Shown here: piece by piece, positions 35,325 through 47,061 of the stretch
Numbering within the stretch: position 1 is the stretch's first letter
Layout: every line of letters starts with the position of its first letter
NCBI RefSeq assembly: GCF_036785885.1
Contig: NC_092323.1
Span: 7,634,501-7,698,500, forward strand
DNA: 64,000 nt
Direction of reading: 5' to 3'
Source: Coffea arabica
Lineage: Eukaryota; Streptophyta; Magnoliopsida; Gentianales; Rubiaceae
Notes under the pieces: model-generated
The model's input: the letters and a program-made list of their open reading frames with translations, nothing else
What the model was told of the DNA's origin: nothing
Database searches by the model: none
Program-made: the position numbers and the translations under genes

Positions 35325-35726
35325 CTACCTGGAATCCATCTCCATGGAAACCGCTAGAGATTTGTATATCTCATAAATAAGCCTATTTTCGAACTCACTA
35401 TTTTTATAAGTTACAGGAACCGGGCGAGCCTCTGGGATCCTCTTTCCGGCAAAATCATTTCCACTGTTCATTGCCCCGACGTTGCCAGCCAATCTAAGCA
35501 TCATGTTCATATAGGCGTTCTTGAACTTGGTCCAGAGCTTCAGCGGGGAAGCAAATTTGAGACGCAACTTTGGAATTGCTCTGATCTTCCATGCCCTCTT
35601 CTCTCCCTGCCCTCCAAACTTCACAATCTTTACATTCCTTCTCGAGCCGTTTATTCGGTGATAGTTCTTCCTTCTTCTCCATTGCCTCTTCAGGCTTCCG
35701 TTAAATGGATTAGCAAGCAACTTCAT
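35325..35726 (-). CDS. small basic plant-specific protein, function unknown
   Basis: A single-exon 133-residue frame starting MKLLANPFNGSLKRQWRRRK. It is strongly basic in its N-terminal half (RRNVKIVKFGG, KRAWKIRAIPKLRLKF), followed by SPLKLWTKFKNAYMNMMLRL and a C-terminal FENRLIYEIYKSLA. This pattern (Lys/Arg-rich start, K(L/F)K(N/D)AY(V/M)xMMLxLA core, acidic-aromatic end) is one I associate with short uncharacterised plant proteins. No signal peptide or membrane helix. A TATA box 100 bp upstream and the lack of stops or competing frames support a real gene. No function can be given. Confidence 0.75.
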   Translation of the reverse strand: MKLLANPFNGSLKRQWRRRKNYHRINGSRRNVKIVKFGGQGEKRAWKIRAIPKLRLKFASPLKLWTKFKNAYMNMMLRLAGNVGAMNSGNDFAGKRIPEARPVPVTYKNSEFENRLIYEIYKSLAVSMEMDSR

Positions 35727-35826
35727 CTTTTTCAGTTGTATGTGGAAACACTAGGGAAGGGAAGGTTTGATTGGTAACTGGGGGGCTTTTTTAATTATCG
35801 TAGGGATGGGAATGAAAGGCTGATAG

Positions 35827-35834
35827 TATTTATA
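35827..35834 (-). promoter_or_regulatory. TATA box for the basic-protein gene
   Basis: TATAAATA on the minus strand about 100 bp before the ATG at 35726. Confidence 0.55.
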
Positions 35835-35837
35835 TGA

Positions 35838-37680
35838 AAGCAAAAGGAATCTTTTGAGTTGGCGAGGTCTGTTTCTTGGTAGCAAGCGGGGATGGTTTTC
35901 TTTTATTATGCGAGACGTCCTCCTGAGTCCTGCGCTCGGCAACCCGCTGAAAGTAGTTGGTAAGCGTAAGCGGCCGGTCAACAAAGTCGGTTTTAACATT
36001 TATTGGTTTTCTGAAGTTTTTTAAGCGCTTAAGATTATGGAGGTGCGTGTTTGTCTTATAAGTGCGGAGCATGGAATTCTTCATTTGACGCCCATTAAAA
36101 GTAAACCTTTGACGGAGATTATCAGGATCTTCTCTGCTTCAAACGGACGTAAAGACTGGAGACTGGGACTCACCTCAATAGTTCAAAAAAGCATTCGTTT
36201 CGATATGAGAATTTGACTTTCATAATCGCTCAGCTCATGATTCCTTTCATCATTAAAATTAAGTTAAAAAAATGATGATGAGATGCACTAAGAAATAGGC
36301 CATTCCTTTTTTACTTTTCTTTTTACCCTTTTGTGATATCATGCGCTGCGGAAAGAGATTATACCACTCCTACTACGTTACGAGTCTTGAGACAGTAACA
36401 GCATTAATCAGCACGTAATCCTGCGCCAAGAAAGAGTATGCCCTTCTTCTTTTATATATGTATATATAACACAGGAGGAGGTGTTTGTTCCCCTCCACTA
36501 ATCAGACACGGTCTATATTTGCGGTCTCATTAGATACTAGTACTAGTTCATATGCTCCCAAGTATGTTCTAGTTCCAAATACAAAAATGAAAATTCTACT
36601 CCTCTCAATGGCTGCTGCTTCTTCTTTTTTTTTTTGGTTTGCCCAGTCGTATCAAATGCGACCTTTAATTTCCAAAAGATGAATAAATTATTACTTAAAA
36701 AACACAATCAATGGCCAATTCAAGGAGATCCCTGTATTTGGCGGCCGGATGCTTAAGAAAAATCTTGCTTACTCTTTTATTGTTGAACGGGAATGGAAGT
36801 ATGTTTTCTACGAAACACTACTGATAATAGACAAATCAGCAGCAACGAAGAACATGGAGAACGACAAAAGAATTTTCGTCCTGTTTCTGAATGTGGCGTG
36901 TACTTGTAATTGTAAAAAAACAAGGGCCTGCAGTATACTTACTTAAGACGCATCTCTTCTTTTCTTGCTCTGTAATTTGAAATAGTCCATGCAATTGTTA
37001 ATTAATCAAGAAAGCTCTGTTAACTCGAGATAACTACTGGAACAAGTCTCATCCACGTTTCAGGCTCTTCTTGTTTAATTTTACTTGGGACTTTCTAACC
37101 CAAAAAGAAAAACAAGGAGATAAGAACATGTTAGTTTTTGCTAATGAAGGTATCGAGATCATGGTATCAAGAACAATCGATCGGCCGTCTTTCTTCTTTT
37201 CGTACGTGCAAACTCTCCTGCTGATTATGTAACATAATAGTAGTATAACAATGCACTCAAGTTTAATTTTAAAAGCAAACTTTTGGAGATATTAAATGAA
37301 AGTTTTACAAGGGAAGAAGATTTCATAATTACTCTTCGTTTTGGTTCAAGGGTAGATTTCAAGCATTATAAGTAACTTACAAGGAGAAATAGGGAAATAG
37401 AGGAAGACTCGATCGGTAGTAGCAGTCGACAATTACTTGATTGATTAATGCCTTTCCTAATTAAATCAGGCCTTGGACCTTCGCATGGCGTATGGCTTGT
37501 AAAGTTCATCCAATTTGTTGACCAGTGAAACTTGGTTTGATACTTTAATGTTTAAAAAACTGATAAATTAAGCACCAAATATTACTAAAGTCAGGCCTAC
37601 GATAGTTTCAATGGAAGTCTGAAAAGACTTTCAACAACCTTCAAGAACACGCAAAAACCAACATGTGGTATGCAACTCAG
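35838..37680. other. promoter and spacer
   Basis: Upstream region of the minus-strand basic-protein gene followed by AT-rich spacer. No gene or clear repeat was recognised; the frames at 36485-36946 look accidental. Confidence 0.4.
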
Positions 37681-37694
37681 ATAAATTGTGTACT

Positions 37695-37867
37695 TTTTTT
37701 TTTTTTAACTCGAACCCTAGACAAGTCAGGAAGGTCGCCATACCCTAAGGAGAGGGAGCGGACCGTTCGAACTATCTCGTGGGAGCAGAAGACCAGCCAC
37801 TTAAAGTGGCAAGTTTGTGGGAGGCAGTGGCTTTATTTTTTATTTTTAGCTGGGATTATTCTTAATC
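37695..37867 (-). mobile_element. SINE-like retroelement, minus orientation
   Basis: Flanked by the exact 14-bp duplication ATAAATTGTGTACT (37681-37694 and 37868-37881). Read on the minus strand it ends in a poly-A tract (the T run at 37695-37706) and carries TAGGGTTCGAGTT, a good RNA polymerase III box B, just before the tail, plus GCCACTTTAAGTGGCT near the start. The position of box B beside the tail suggests an unusual or 3'-truncated structure. Confidence 0.65.
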
Positions 37868-38810
37868 ATAAATTGTGTACTTGGGATCCGGTAGAATACG
37901 CGATTTCATTGGTGACTATAGAGGCCAATTTGAAGAACAAAATGGACCGCAGTCAACGTGATATTATTGAAATCAATTACTAAATTTTTTCCGGAAAAAA
38001 GAATTGAAATTTTAAATTAGCTGTCCAAATGAAACTATAGTCCTTAATAGGAAAGAATCAACTCCCTTAGGTAAATGGTCTATGATACTCGATATTGACC
38101 TGTGACTTGCAGCAAAATGAAGAGGACTCGTGGTATGAAGTCGTTCGACATTACTGAAATTAAATCAGTAATGTATACTACATTTTTTTTTTCAAAAAAA
38201 AATTAACAGTAAAATGGTGAAATTTAAAAAAAAAAAGTCGGAAAAGGAGATAGGCAATTAGAACACGTGACCTCTAAACCTTAAAGTTTCAACTTCGGCA
38301 GCCGGACATCGAGATTTCTGTATAATAAAGTAGAAATATTACTACTGATGGCACGGTGGTGGCGTCATGTATGATGTTTAGCACATAAATCTTGTCTGAA
38401 ATTTCATCATTTCATCATTACTGTGGTGGTGTCATGTATTATGTGTTTGGAATTTCATAATTACACGTTTGTCTCGTTTCATTACTACTTTGTCAAACAC
38501 TATCATATGTAATGAGGATTCGTTGTTGTTACTTGTTATGTACCATGCGAAACATGCCGCTAATAAATATTGAGGATAGAGCAGTAGAGATACAGCAAAT
38601 GAGAAGGTTAGTTGCCGGTTGGGCGTAAATTGTTGAAATTTATTAGCCGCTACCAGCACGACGACTCAATGTCCCTCCCTGGCATGGTTTTCGTCATTTT
38701 TCGGCTGAGCAACAGACTTTTCATCCGCTCCGATAATGACTCCGATGATAATAAGTTTTACTACCGCCCACCTGCAAAGAAAACGCAACCCCCTTCTCAC
38801 GCATTAATTT

Positions 38811-38999
38811 GTCACTAAATGTGGCAGGCCACTTCAAGTGGCTACCGGACGAGTGCGTGTAGTGCACTCGTCTGAACGGATTGATGGTTCAATCTTCTTA
38901 GATTTCTCTTCGAATCTCTTCAGGTCCCCTCCTCTCCTCTGTAATATGGAATGTACGGAGGTCTATCTATTGTATTTGGCAAAAAAATAAAAATAAAAG
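38811..38999 (+). mobile_element. SINE-like retroelement, plus orientation
   Basis: 189 bp ending in an A-rich tail (AAAAAAATAAAAATAAAAG) and flanked by TTCTCACGCATTAATTT (38794-38810) and TTCTCGCGCATTAATTT (39000-39016), a 17-bp duplication with one mismatch. It contains GGCCACTTCAAGTGGCTA and GATGGTTCAATCTTC, resembling polymerase III boxes A and B. The shared GCCACTT-AAGTGGCT motif links it to the element at 37695-37867. Confidence 0.7.
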
Positions 39000-39243
39000 T
39001 TCTCGCGCATTAATTTTGCGCTTTCCAACCAAAAACTGAAGACTAATTTCTTAGGACTTAGGCGTGTGGGTAGAATGCAGGCTAAATGTTGAAGCCCAAA
39101 AATCTATTGCGGTACAATTGTAGACAAACTTCCGAGCCCATTTTCACAATGACCTTTGTATTGTGGACCGAAAGAGGGAAAAAAAGAAATCAAATTGACC
39201 TTACTTTCTTCGCATATTCTACCCAGCTTGAACCTCACCAGGA

Positions 39244-39666
39244 ATGGATGGCGAAAAGCTCTTCTTCAATGGCTTACAAGAGGCAAACAGCAGTTCCTTC
39301 TGGAAAGTTAAGGGAATCGGTGGCAAAAACGGAAAGCACGATGACAAGCGATTGTCGATGACAGACTTCCTCCACGAAAGTGGGCGTCAGATAGAGGAAG
39401 CGTGGGAGGTGGGTCCAGTAGCTGGCTTTGGAGTCGGTTGTGGTGTTGGGGTGGGAATGGGAATGGTGGGAGGTGTGGGCGTTGGTAATGGTGGGTCGAT
39501 GTGGAACTACCTCAGAACGGTGTTCGGGTTTGGAATTGGGTGCGGCGTTGGATTTGGTGTTGGGTATGGGCAAGGGATTGGATTTGGCCGTACACTGCAA
39601 TCGCTAAGATCTCAGCTTTTCCAGCCGAAGAGGAAGTCCAAGAGACCAATCCTTGTTCTGATTTGA
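39244..39666 (+). CDS. small glycine-rich protein (TGD5/AS8-like)
   Basis: A 140-residue single-exon frame starting MDGEKLFFNGLQEANSSSFW. A polar N-terminal 60 residues leads into two glycine-rich hydrophobic segments (VAGFGVGCGVGVGMGMVGGV and FGFGIGCGVGFGVGYGQGI) separated by SMWNYLRTV, then a basic tail QPKRKSKRP. Such GxG-type hydrophobic stretches occur in plant TGD5, a small envelope protein in ER-to-plastid lipid transfer, and in the cadmium-induced AS8 family. The composition fits insertion into or association with a membrane. The family link rests on composition and motif style, not close identity; localisation is inferred. Confidence 0.7.
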   Translation: MDGEKLFFNGLQEANSSSFWKVKGIGGKNGKHDDKRLSMTDFLHESGRQIEEAWEVGPVAGFGVGCGVGVGMGMVGGVGVGNGGSMWNYLRTVFGFGIGCGVGFGVGYGQGIGFGRTLQSLRSQLFQPKRKSKRPILVLI

Positions 39667-42061
39667 TTTCCTGTATTGTCGCCTGGATTCTGTTTGTTTC
39701 TTGTTTCCTGTCAAGACAAGTAGAATTTGAATTTCTGCTGTTCTTTTGTTTGACAAAACATCAGTGTCGACGAACCCGGATGGTGTGATTTTGGCTAATA
39801 GCATTTTCTTTTTCCCCTTCCAATCTTCGGCATTTGTAGGCAGTTTTACTGCCGGAGTCTTGACTGTGGTGGTGGACGCACTTTAACTCATCCTTTTATG
39901 ACTGTGAATTTACGGCTGAATCTGGATTGTAGACAACAACCCTTTCATGATAAAGTTACGTGAACACCAGCCTTTCTTTCTTGTTCTACGGCCATAACGT
40001 CCGGTCACGACTACAACAATCCTATTTGATGATCTTGAAAAACGAATTTAGCATATTCAGATGTGGATAAGGAGGCCTTCTAGTTCTAGGTAAAAGTTCA
40101 AACTTGCATTCGTCGATATTAAATGCATTCTAATTCCTTTGGCAACAAGCTCCAACTGATAAAATACTGGTGGCACGACTAAAGAGTTTGGCCATAATCA
40201 CGTTAATCTCAAATTACCAAACGAGCAGCAGTAATCAGGTAGTAATTGCTTGAGCACTCCACTCCATCTGATATTGACGTGTTATTTATCAGCCAAATCA
40301 TCACATTAACAGAATAATTTGTGACCAAGTTAGAAGTAAACCAACTTCTGAATAAATTTCTAGCTGACGAACTTCCATAGAACATCAAACTGCACCCCAC
40401 CCCCGGGGGCGGGGGAATCAATCACTAGTTTCTTCAACATGTTACCACCAGTATATGATTGCTATGAAAAGGGGTCTCGTGGCCAGCTTGCAGAAAAATG
40501 TGGAAGTAAACACCATAACAGCCCGGTCGGCGGCCAATTCAGGCCCTAGAGACTCGTTATGCTGTCCCTCTGAAACAAGTGCCTTCAGCAACTAACTTTC
40601 CCAAGGACGGCTCAAGAGTTCTTTTGTTCAGCCAGATAGACCAATGTGGCACTATCAGTATTTTTAATCAGTTCAATTATTTGCATGTACATTTAACTCT
40701 TCTACATCAAAAATCCTTTCCTTTCTTAAGGTCTAACAGCAACGGAAGCAGCCCCAACTCCTAATCCAAGTAAAACATCCTATAAAACGCTCTATCTAGA
40801 AGCTAAAAACTGCCACAACAAACACAACACAGAACATAGAATGGCTCTATCAGAAAGCCAATCCATCAAGCACACAAAATACATAAAAAATTCAGCAAGC
40901 AACAAAAAACTGTTCCAATGCTAGAATTCTCATTGCAGAAGCCATTTAATACACTGCTGCAGACAGTGTGACCATCAATTGCAAGGAATAAAAGCTTTTG
41001 AAGATAGAAAAGAAGAACATAGAATGGATGAAGGTTGGCCTCTATATCCTGTCACTCACATTAAGACTGATGTGTAAACCCTGCAAACTACTGATGTTAT
41101 GTAAACCAGAAACAACTACAAACCATCCTTCCCTTATAACAGAGTAAACTATTGAATCTAGCAAACTTAGCACTCAAATACCAGTCCGTCAAATCAAGAT
41201 TTGAAGTAATATGTTTTCTAAAATCACAAAGCATCAACCACAAACAAAGCCAATTTCACAAAGTGTTTTCTTCAATGATCCATAATCAACATTCCTACAC
41301 ACACACACATATATATATATGAGAAAAAGATACACCAACACACGGGATTTTGGGAGGATTATATAGTTCCTAAAGTCCACAAACAGGGAGGGCTAACAAC
41401 AACACAAGGACGGTAGGAGATGTCCTAAATTAGTGGTAGCAAATCATGAGAAAACCTCAAGTTACAAAAGTTACAGAAAAAGCTTCAATTCATAACACTC
41501 CAAAGAAACCTTAAACCTTGCAATACTGGCTAGTATGATTGCATGTATTAATACAATGGTTGACACCAAACTAATTCACTGTACATATCGAACCCGTGAA
41601 ATCTAGTAAAAGCCAACAAAGTTTCTTTGTTTACCAAACATTTCAACTAGGTACCATACAATTATACTAGTAAAAAATCTCTTCCGTCTAAGCTACTCAC
41701 AGATCTCCATTTCCACCCAACACCATTCAACATTCCTACAAATAATCTTACCTTCGCAACAAACCTAAACAACTAGAAGTAAATGTGCAATTACTATCAA
41801 AAGCAACCTAAACAACAAGAAGTAAAGACTACTATGTATCACGCAAAGCAAATTCTAATACTCGGGAAAGGGAAATTACGTTAATCGTGAAATACTCATT
41901 GTATCTTCTGGTTAAATCCTGCTATAGAAACGAAATAGTACAAAATTGACAACAAACGCATCCCAATTTAATAAAAACACTCTTTCCATTGATGAAAGAC
42001 AACAATGCTGAAAATACAAAATTCAAAAATTTAAGGCACCAAAAAAGAGAAACAATCCCTT
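39667..42061. other. spacer between convergent genes
   Basis: It holds the 3' flank of the glycine-rich gene and, from the right, the 3' UTR of the ribosomal protein gene. AT-rich, with an AC/AT microsatellite at about 41296-41320. No coding frame was recognised. Confidence 0.4.
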
Positions 42062-42517
42062 TTAATCGATGTTTTGAAGAGAGGGTGCAGCAGCAGCAGC
42101 GACGTCATCCACAGTGAATTTCCCCTTAGCCTTATCAGCAGCCCTCCCCCTAGCTTTCCTGTCCAGCAAATCCTTACGGTCCTTATCCAGCTTAAGCTTG
42201 GTCACCACAACATTGGAGGGGTGGATTCCGACGTTGACCGTAGACCCGTTGACTTTCTCCCGGGTAATCCGCTCGATGTGGATGACCCATTTCTTTCTGT
42301 ATACTTGGACGACTTTGCCCTCCCGGCCTTTATAGGTACCACGGACGACGTGGACTTCGTCGTCCTTGCGGACGGGGATGGAGCGGACGTTGTACTTGTT
42401 GCGGAGATCGGCTGAGAGAGCCGCGCTCATGATCACTCGGCGCACGCTTGAGGGAGCAGTGAAGTGGGCCTTCCGGCTCTTCCGGCGTGAGCTGGAGACT
42501 CTTGGGTTGTACTTCAT
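42062..42517 (-). CDS. RPL26: 60S ribosomal protein L26 (uL24)
   Basis: An intact intronless 151-residue frame, [19 protein letters not shown] to PSLQNID. uL24 sits near the polypeptide exit tunnel of the cytosolic large subunit and helps early assembly. The N-terminal eukaryotic extension ([12 protein letters not shown]) is followed by the KOW motif (about residues 46-82, [18 protein letters not shown], then [15 protein letters not shown]) and [17 protein letters not shown]. The length is close to the 145-150 residues usual for plants. The start is fixed by the conserved [13 protein letters not shown]. The complete frame shows that it is an expressed-type copy; a lack of introns is normal for this gene in some plants, so it need not be a processed copy. 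Confidence 0.96.
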   Translation of the reverse strand: MKYNPRVSSSRRKSRKAHFTAPSSVRRVIMSAALSADLRNKYNVRSIPVRKDDEVHVVRGTYKGREGKVVQVYRKKWVIHIERITREKVNGSTVNVGIHPSNVVVTKLKLDKDRKDLLDRKARGRAADKAKGKFTVDDVAAAAAPSLQNID

Positions 42518-44775
42518 TTCCGGCGGGGATGGCGGAAGTGATGGGGGGGTTGGGGAGATGGGGAGAAGGGCGTCGTACGAGGATGAGGGGATAGTTGTGA
42601 GAAAAGCGGAAGCGGGGAAATTGGGAAGGTAAAGGAGGGTTTAGGGTTTCTGAATGATTTGACGATAGTGGGCTTGAGACTGGAGCGCAGGTCCAAGGAC
42701 GAGTACTACAAGTTGCTAATTGCCAAAGGGGTATTTCCGAACTTTTAAGAAATAGAGAGTTTTTCAAATTTTGAAGACTTGATGCCGGTACTTTCACCTT
42801 CAACTCTACTAATCTCTACTTAGTGTGGACTTGTTTTCTATTGATTATTTTAATCAATTATAGAATCTGATTCAATCTCTACTTTAGCATTTCATTTGAT
42901 TGGTTACACATCACGAATTTCTCATCGCAGAGAGACACTTTTTTACTGCAAAATGGAAATAAAGTGTTATTTGATGAACTTGTTTTTGATTGATTATTTT
43001 AGCTAACTGATTCAACTTCAATAATTGTGAATTTGATCTCCATTAATTATTTTTAAAGTCTGATTTTGAAATTTTATTTTAACTCTTATTTTACATAATT
43101 AGTTTTTTGTGATATTTTCGATCGATTGCTTTTGTATTATTTTAATTATAAATTTCTTAATCACTAAAAAAAGTTAAAATTCATAATCATTTAAAGAGTA
43201 ACTTTTGTTGATTCCCTCCATAATCATATTTTCAACATATATAGAATAAGAGCCGAAGGCCTCTTATGACCTGGAATGGTTTTCGTCGTCTCTCATGTGA
43301 CAAGCATGTGATTCGCCCTATTTTTTTTAGGCCTCTTCTAACCCTAAATCACGCTCAAGCTTTGAGGCGCCGCTTTTCATCTTCTCCTTCTTTTCAACAG
43401 ATTTTTGACCTCTCATTCCTTCTTCCTCTTCCTTTTCAAATCGCCGTCATCTTTTATCTTTCTTTCCTTCTCATTCTTTGATTTTTCTTTCCCCCTTTCA
43501 TTCCTTTTTTGCCTGATTAATCGCTCTCAAATCTCGGCCAACTCGCTCCATGTCCACCCAGCACCACCAGCAGGGCAACTGCTCCTCCTGCCGCAAAACC
43601 AGTCCTCCATAGTGATCTCTTTTTCTTTGGAATCCTCCGCCATACTCCAAATCCAAGCTATTTTCCTACAGCACTTTTGATTGCAGATCTATATACTCTA
43701 CTCGCTCCTTTTTCTCTGTCTCACGCCAACTGGTAATATTGCTATCTTTTTTTTTTTAATTAATCGATGTTTTTACATCTAGAGACTTGTTATGGTTTTG
43801 AGTTTGGATCATGTTTATTAGCAGCTTGCTTTTGCTTGGGAGAATTTTGAATTTCGATTTTAATTGTGTTTCCGAACGGTCTCCTCTAATTTGTGATTCA
43901 CGCTTAATTCTTCTGGGGAGTGGTTACCCTGTCTTTGTCCTACACACGGTTTCTGGAGAAAGGAAAAAATTTCCTGACAGTTTATTTGTTGATTGATTCA
44001 GTCCTGAATCTGGCGAATTAAGGTGACAATTATTCTGATATATGATTGAAATCTTTATCACACTATGAAAAATGTTTCAAAAAAATGTGAAAATTGTCGA
44101 AAGAGTTGAGGATTTGAATATCTAGATTCTAAAAGTCGTTAGGGAACCTTTCTTCATCTTGGTGAATGTTTAAATACTTTACAGGTAAGTAGTGTAGTTT
44201 TATTTTTTTCCTCATTTTTAATGATATCCTTTGCTTTTGGTAGTGCTCAGTAATGTAGGTGCAACTATACGTTCAGATTAAACAGACAAGAATTTGGAAA
44301 TTTAGGTAACATCAAAATAACTGTTATGTGATAGAGCAATTAAACAATTAGGTTTCTTGACTGCACACTTCTATTTGAATCTAAATGTTTTACTGTTTGC
44401 TTTTGCCTTTTGATTTGCCTACTTGATGCTGTTTACAATTTGCTTAATAGAGGGATCATGCTAAGTTTGGATGCTGATGTAGTGAAGTAGAATTCAAAGG
44501 GTGTTAAATTTAGTGGATCTGTAAAATGAAGAATGACAGCGTTTAATGGAACACCTTGTAGTTTTGTAGTTAATGATGCTAAAAAAAGAAGAAAATTTTC
44601 ACCCTCTCCCCCCATGACATGCTTCTGTTTGGCAAAATTTCTAGAAAAAGAATGAGAAGGTCAAGTTCAAGTGCTGAGGGGAAAAAAGGAGGAAAATTAC
44701 AAAATGAGAATCTTTGTCGCAATGGTGAAATGACTAGGTTACCTTTTGTACAATAGAAGTTACCCTTTTTTTTGT

Positions 44776-44785
<10 letters not shown>

Positions 44786-44807
<22 letters not shown>
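44786..44807 (+). repeat. G homopolymer, 22 bases
   Basis: An uninterrupted run of G after a T-rich stretch. Such tracts are rare in plant nuclear DNA, slip easily and often cause sequencing errors; the true length may differ. Confidence 0.85.
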
Positions 44808-44993
44808 AAGGTAGTTTCCAACTCTTATATACCAGTATGTACCAATAAATATGCATTTTACACATGGCTGCCCCTCTTGGTTTGTCAATTTAAGTTTCCT
44901 TTTTTTTTAGCCAAAAAGGTATTCCATGACTTTGATATCGTTCAAGTGCTTCTTCCCTGTTTAACATATTCTTAATCTTGGGATTTTATAGAA

Positions 44994-45077
44994 ATGTGCG
45001 ATAATGTTGGACAGCCTGGGATGCCAAGACAGCCACCTAACTCACAGCCAAATCCATTTGGGAGTTCCTTCTTTGCA
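44994..45077 (+). pseudogene. YIF1-like gene fragment (N-terminus only)
   Basis: MCDNVGQPGMPRQPPNSQPN followed by PFGSSFFAG, 28 residues, resembling the start of plant YIF1, a Yip1-interacting Golgi membrane protein of vesicle transport. It follows a TTTTATAG acceptor-like site, suggesting the original exon border was copied too. After residue 28 the resemblance ends and the continuation is not YIF1. The shortness limits certainty. Confidence 0.5.
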
Positions 45078-45391
45078 GGATTGTCTTTTGCTTATCAGCT
45101 TTTGTATCTACTAGATGCTACTGGGTTCTACTCTTTAGGATTACACGTTCTTGGGATTCATGTTTGTCGAGCTACAGGGCAGGAGCTGGTACTTATTCTA
45201 GGTATGTGTCATGTGGACTGATCTATTAGATCTACTATCGTTCTTCTTGTCTGTGGACTATCTTTCCTATCTATATCAGTTTACAACTTGGTAATCTATA
45301 CTTATATAGGATCTTGCATGGAAATTCATGCATATTTCCAAACCATTAATGTTGATAAAAAATATTTATTCTTAATGATCTATAGAGGCCC

Positions 45392-46510
45392 TTCAAAATA
45401 GAGTCTCTTGATGAATCTACCTCTTCCTCCATCAGCCATGGTATTCATGTCTTCCATTGCCCAGTGAGTAACGGTATCATTAATGACATTGAAATGGTTT
45501 TTCATTTTTTAGTTGGATTAGGCCAAATGAGGTATAACGATGGATTTTTTAATTCTTTGATTTTGTTTTCGGTGTGTGAAAATTGCAGGATGAGTTGGGA
45601 ATAGTTGCAAAGCTATCAGAATGTATTGCTTCAATAGGTGGAAACATTCTCAATGCTGATGTTTTTGTGCCCAAGGACAAGAATGTGTTTTACTCTAGAA
45701 GGTCTATTGCACTGCCTTGCACTTTGTTTCTTGGTACATTTTTCTATGGCAAGTTAATAAGTTGGTTTTGTCCTTTCTTCTTATTCTTTTCTGGATTATC
45801 TGGCTTATGTTTGAGGTACTGTGAAGTAGATTTAGGCCAGATGTTAAGAGTTATGGTCCCTTTTGTGATTTATTCTTCAATGGCAGATATGGTTATTCTT
45901 CAATGGCAGATATCGTAATGATTGCTGTTGGTGTTCATCTAAATGATTTTGGGTTTACAATCATAAGGTCAATAGAGTGAGATTTCTTCCCAGCATCTTT
46001 CAAAGACTTGGTTGATTGACATTTAGAATTCTAGAATATTTTTCTGTTTCTTCATGTCATCTACCATTTTGATCTTCAGTTCAAATGTCTTTTGCGTTAA
46101 TACAACAGAGTAGAACATTGGAATCACCGCATTTGCTGCTTCTAATGTTTTTTTGGTTGTCATGCGCTTGTGCTTTGACATACCAGAGTAGCATTATTCA
46201 ATTACACATTGCAATGGCTGTATTTCAAAACTTCAGTTGATTTCTACAGGTTCTTTCTGGAAACTTCTTAAAAAGTTATGGAAAAGCTGTTATTAATATT
46301 CATCATGGCTTATTGCCTTCTTTCAAGGGTGGTCATCAAGCTAATCAAGTTTTTTTTAAGCCTTTTTGAAATGCTTGTTTTAATCATTATCCTTTACTTC
46401 TTTTTGGTAGATTGAAACCTGGCATTCACAATTTGCAGACATTTGATGCTGGCGTCAAATTAATTGGTGCCAAGTCACTTTGTTACTAAAGAACTTGACT
46501 TGGCTAGGTT
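45392..46510 (+). pseudogene. formyltetrahydrofolate deformylase (PurU) gene fragment, middle exons missing
   Basis: PurU hydrolyses 10-formyl-THF in plant mitochondria. Exon-like blocks: about 45392-45463 (HGIHVFHCP, ending at a GTGAGT donor); 45589-45701 (DELGIVAKLSECIASIGGN, ILNADVFVPKDKNVFYSR, the N-terminal ACT domain); 46250-46348 (SGNFLKSYGKAVINIHHGLL, PSFKGGH, part of the catalytic domain with its conserved NIHHGLLPSFKG); 46439-46510 (TFDAGVKLIGA, then a frame change). Exons for the central stretch, including most of the formyl-transferase fold, are absent from the 550 bp between 45701 and 46250. It is therefore an internally deleted, non-functional copy. Identification is firm from the catalytic and ACT motifs. 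Confidence 0.8.
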
Positions 46511-46817
46511 CAAGACTTGACAAGGTTTATGGGTGCACAATTGCAGGTCTGTTGTCTCTATATATCTCACAGAGTCACAGGCTAACAAATAATTGCTATC
46601 ATTCATGCTCATTTTAATTCATTTCTGAAGCAGAGACTGGTTTCTTTTTTGTTTTTCCGGTGATTATAGTATCTAATAATAGCATTTCCACACATGTCCT
46701 TCCAAGATGTTAGTTGAATTTCATTATTTTACTACTTTTCTAGATGTACAGGCATGCATTTCATAGTGTTCTATTTTTCTTTTCTTTTTTTTTTTTAATT
46801 AAGTGTATATTGGATAG

Positions 46818-47061
46818 GTTGAAGATTACATCTGCAAGTTAGCACAGAGGGGAACGACAACACTCAGAATGGTGTTTCGTGTGACTCGAGGTATGGCATA
46901 GTTTAAAATTGTTACTTGTTAGGGAAAAAATCAACATCATCTTCATTGTTGCATTTCTATTCTTGTTGTTAAAGCTTTTATAATAACATAGGGATTTTTT
47001 TGGGCTAGCAGAACTTGCACATGAGATTCCTCTCTACCATCAAGAAAGCAAGAAGCTCTCT
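46818..47061 (+). pseudogene. ribosomal protein S13-like exon fragments
   Basis: 46818-46890 reads VEDYICKLAQRG and continues, with substitutions and an indel, like the RPS13 exon that normally has V(D/E)(D/E)NICKFAKKG, ending at a GAG|GTATGG donor. 47017-47061 (ACTTGCACATGAGATTCC, CTCTACCA, TCAAGAAAGCA) aligns at the DNA level with the downstream RPS13 segment encoding LAPEIP and IKKA, with short deletions. A weaker piece may lie at 47799-47895 (GACTGGTAGCA), out of the usual order. Heavily decayed and non-coding. Confidence 0.5.

Noticed and set aside
42074-42632. Plus-strand frames opposite RPL26
   Set aside because: They are shadows of the ribosomal protein gene and its GC-rich leader.
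43266-43680. Frame starting MTWNGFRRLSCDKHVIRP as a mitochondrial presequence for the PurU copy
   Set aside because: It has a presequence-like feel (RRRFSSSPS) but no splice continuity to the PurU exons could be shown, and a YIF1-like piece lies between.
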